A stretch of 41,876 nucleotides of DNA, taken from Scleroderma bovista (Eukaryota > Basidiomycota > Agaricomycetes > Boletales > Sclerodermataceae). The stretch lies in NCBI GenBank assembly GCA_037178675.1, contig JAYMGJ010000591.1:1-41876 (forward strand), given 5' to 3'. The notes below the pieces were generated by a model that was not told where the DNA came from, did not search any database, and saw only the letters and a list, made by a program, of their open reading frames with translations. The translations under genes were made by a program, and so were the position numbers. Below, in pieces: positions 41,079 through 41,876 of this stretch (position 1 is its first letter; every line of letters begins with the position of its first letter).

Positions 41079-41768
41079 TGTCAGAACCGTTTCCTCCGAC
41101 GAACTCCGACGCAAGCGGAGTTAAGTGCGAAGGGTTGCCGACGACAGGTGGAGGAGATGCGGAAGGGTTTGAGGACTTGGCTTCAGCGTATGTGCTGCGC
41201 CCTTGCGATACCTGCGTCCTCGTATTTCGGAGAACTAAGGGACAGAGAGACGGAGGTCCGACGAAGGTCGGAGTTGCCAGAAGGCAGAGGAGACAGAGGA
41301 GGGCAGAGGAGAGTTCGCGGGAGGTATTCAAGCTGATATTCGAACTGAGGGACAATCCCCTCAGCGTGCGGAGTACTTATACTTTACATCGGGAATGTAC
41401 AGTAACCGAGAAGCGGAGAGAAACACAGCGGAGACGTAGGTAAGAGTCTGCGGATGACAAATGGATGAGTAACATACACGGAACGGAGATCAGTGATAAG
41501 CGTAACGGATCAAAAGGTTAACGGATCACAGCTATGAGTAATCATATCTAATCTAAAACGGGAACAAAGGAAACAGGAACAGAGACGGAACGGAAGCATA
41601 CGATAACCGGAGGCATAGGCGCGGAACTATATACCAAAAGGAGACGGAGCGTCAATAGTCGGAGCGGAGATGGATACATAGCGTCGGAGGTGTGCGATTA
41701 CGATCGGACTTGAGTTTACAACAGACTAGAGGCCTTGCGGAGTCACGAGGCGTCACGCGGTCGTGACA
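41079..41768 (-). mobile_element. gypsy-3 3' LTR
   Basis: 690 bp; on the minus strand TGTCACGACCGCGTGACG...GGTTCTGACA. It is preceded (minus strand) by a polypurine tract GAAGGGGGGATAC at 41769-41781 and by pol coding sequence, so this is the 3' LTR. Its outer end interrupts the coding remnant at 41078. The end GGTTCTGACA resembles the family T end GGTCTTGACA, so the families may be related. Confidence 0.85.
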
Positions 41769-41876
41769 GTATCCCCCCTTCAGGGCCTGAACCCTTGAGG
41801 GCCTTTGTGCGTGTGGACTTCGCGATTTTGGCATTGTTCTGCTGAGATAAGCTTTTGATCGGAGTTCGGAATTTAC
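41743..41876 (-). CDS. gypsy-3 pol C-terminal end (partial, off right edge)
   Basis: 44 codons to TGA at 41743-41745, running across the polypurine tract into the LTR: S-T-R-T-K-A-L-K-G-S-G-P-E-G-G-I-L-S-R-P. Ty3/gypsy pol tails of basidiomycetes commonly end in this way, with the PPT and LTR start read as protein. Integrase and the rest are outside the window. Confidence 0.7.
   Translation of the reverse strand, partial: KFRTPIKSLSQQNNAKIAKSTRTKALKGSGPEGGILSRPRDAS

Noticed and set aside
1..41876. tRNA or rRNA genes
   Set aside because: No B-box-like GGTTCGANTCC in a cloverleaf context and no rRNA-like sequence; the only tRNA-like match is the copia primer site.

Overview
The window is a repeat-rich, gene-poor stretch of a fungal genome, most likely a mushroom-forming basidiomycete (Agaricomycetes). 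The evidence is 44-86 bp GT-AG introns, a KDZ (Kyakuja-Dileera-Zisupton) transposase with its usual basidiomycete residue pattern, Ty3/gypsy and Ty1/copia elements, and several repeated Agaricomycete gene families (an SPT5/KOW-like family, BTB/POZ, F-box, and a family with a SAM-like C-terminus). The genus cannot be fixed by eye. Nearly every gene is broken by stops, frameshifts or insertions; the clear exception is a small BTB/POZ gene at 38603-39124.

Layout. 1-4209: minus-strand Ty3/gypsy copy (gypsy-1; gag, CCHC ORF, protease, start of RT), broken by stops and frameshifts. 4373-6890: minus-strand gene with a Zn2Cys6-like cysteine cluster, split by two solo LTRs of one family, each with a perfect 4-bp target duplication. 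7820-9430: 3' part of an unidentified element (E1; inverted second copy E2 at 35802-37118). 9815-10725: minisatellites. 11128-11520: copia gag scrap. 11923-15156: decayed KDZ transposase split by a 1.2-kb LTR. 15417-16541: unrecognised gene with two in-frame TGA codons. 16752-18959: three tandem-repeat arrays (44, 21 and 47 bp units). 18960-19533: inverted repeat with 234-bp arms. 19533-22175: 5' half of a copia element. 22596-31904: a Tc1/mariner transposon with 69-bp TIRs and TA duplication that holds two convergent genes and carries a complete 6.3-kb Ty3/gypsy element (gypsy-2) inserted at the start codon of one of them. 31905-33452: cluster of LTRs. 33453-34619: SPT5/KOW-like pseudogene. 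35104-38525: fragments of F-box, Ca2+-ATPase and mitochondrial-processing-peptidase genes, with E2 between the first two. 38603-39124: BTB gene. 39300-40490: low-complexity repeats. 40615-41876: third copy of the solo LTR, a coding remnant, and the 3' LTR and pol end of another gypsy element (gypsy-3) leaving the window.

How the parts work together. The most notable structure is the Tc1/mariner element. Without its gypsy insertion it is about 2.97 kb: TIR, 85 bp, a multi-exon passenger gene, 107 bp, a convergent three-exon DD34E transposase, 39 bp, TIR. The spacing suggests that the passenger belongs to the transposon. Gypsy-2 inside it shows the marks of the Tf1/sushi group: an 11-nt self-complementarity between the predicted mRNA 5' end and the primer binding site, a TTTAAAA slippery heptamer at the gag end in the correct phase, and a C-terminal chromodomain. 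The copia element instead has a primer site matching the anticodon arm of initiator tRNA-Met. Ten of the twelve in-frame stops that I located are TGA, mostly where Arg is expected, which suggests CGA to TGA decay of methylated repeats.
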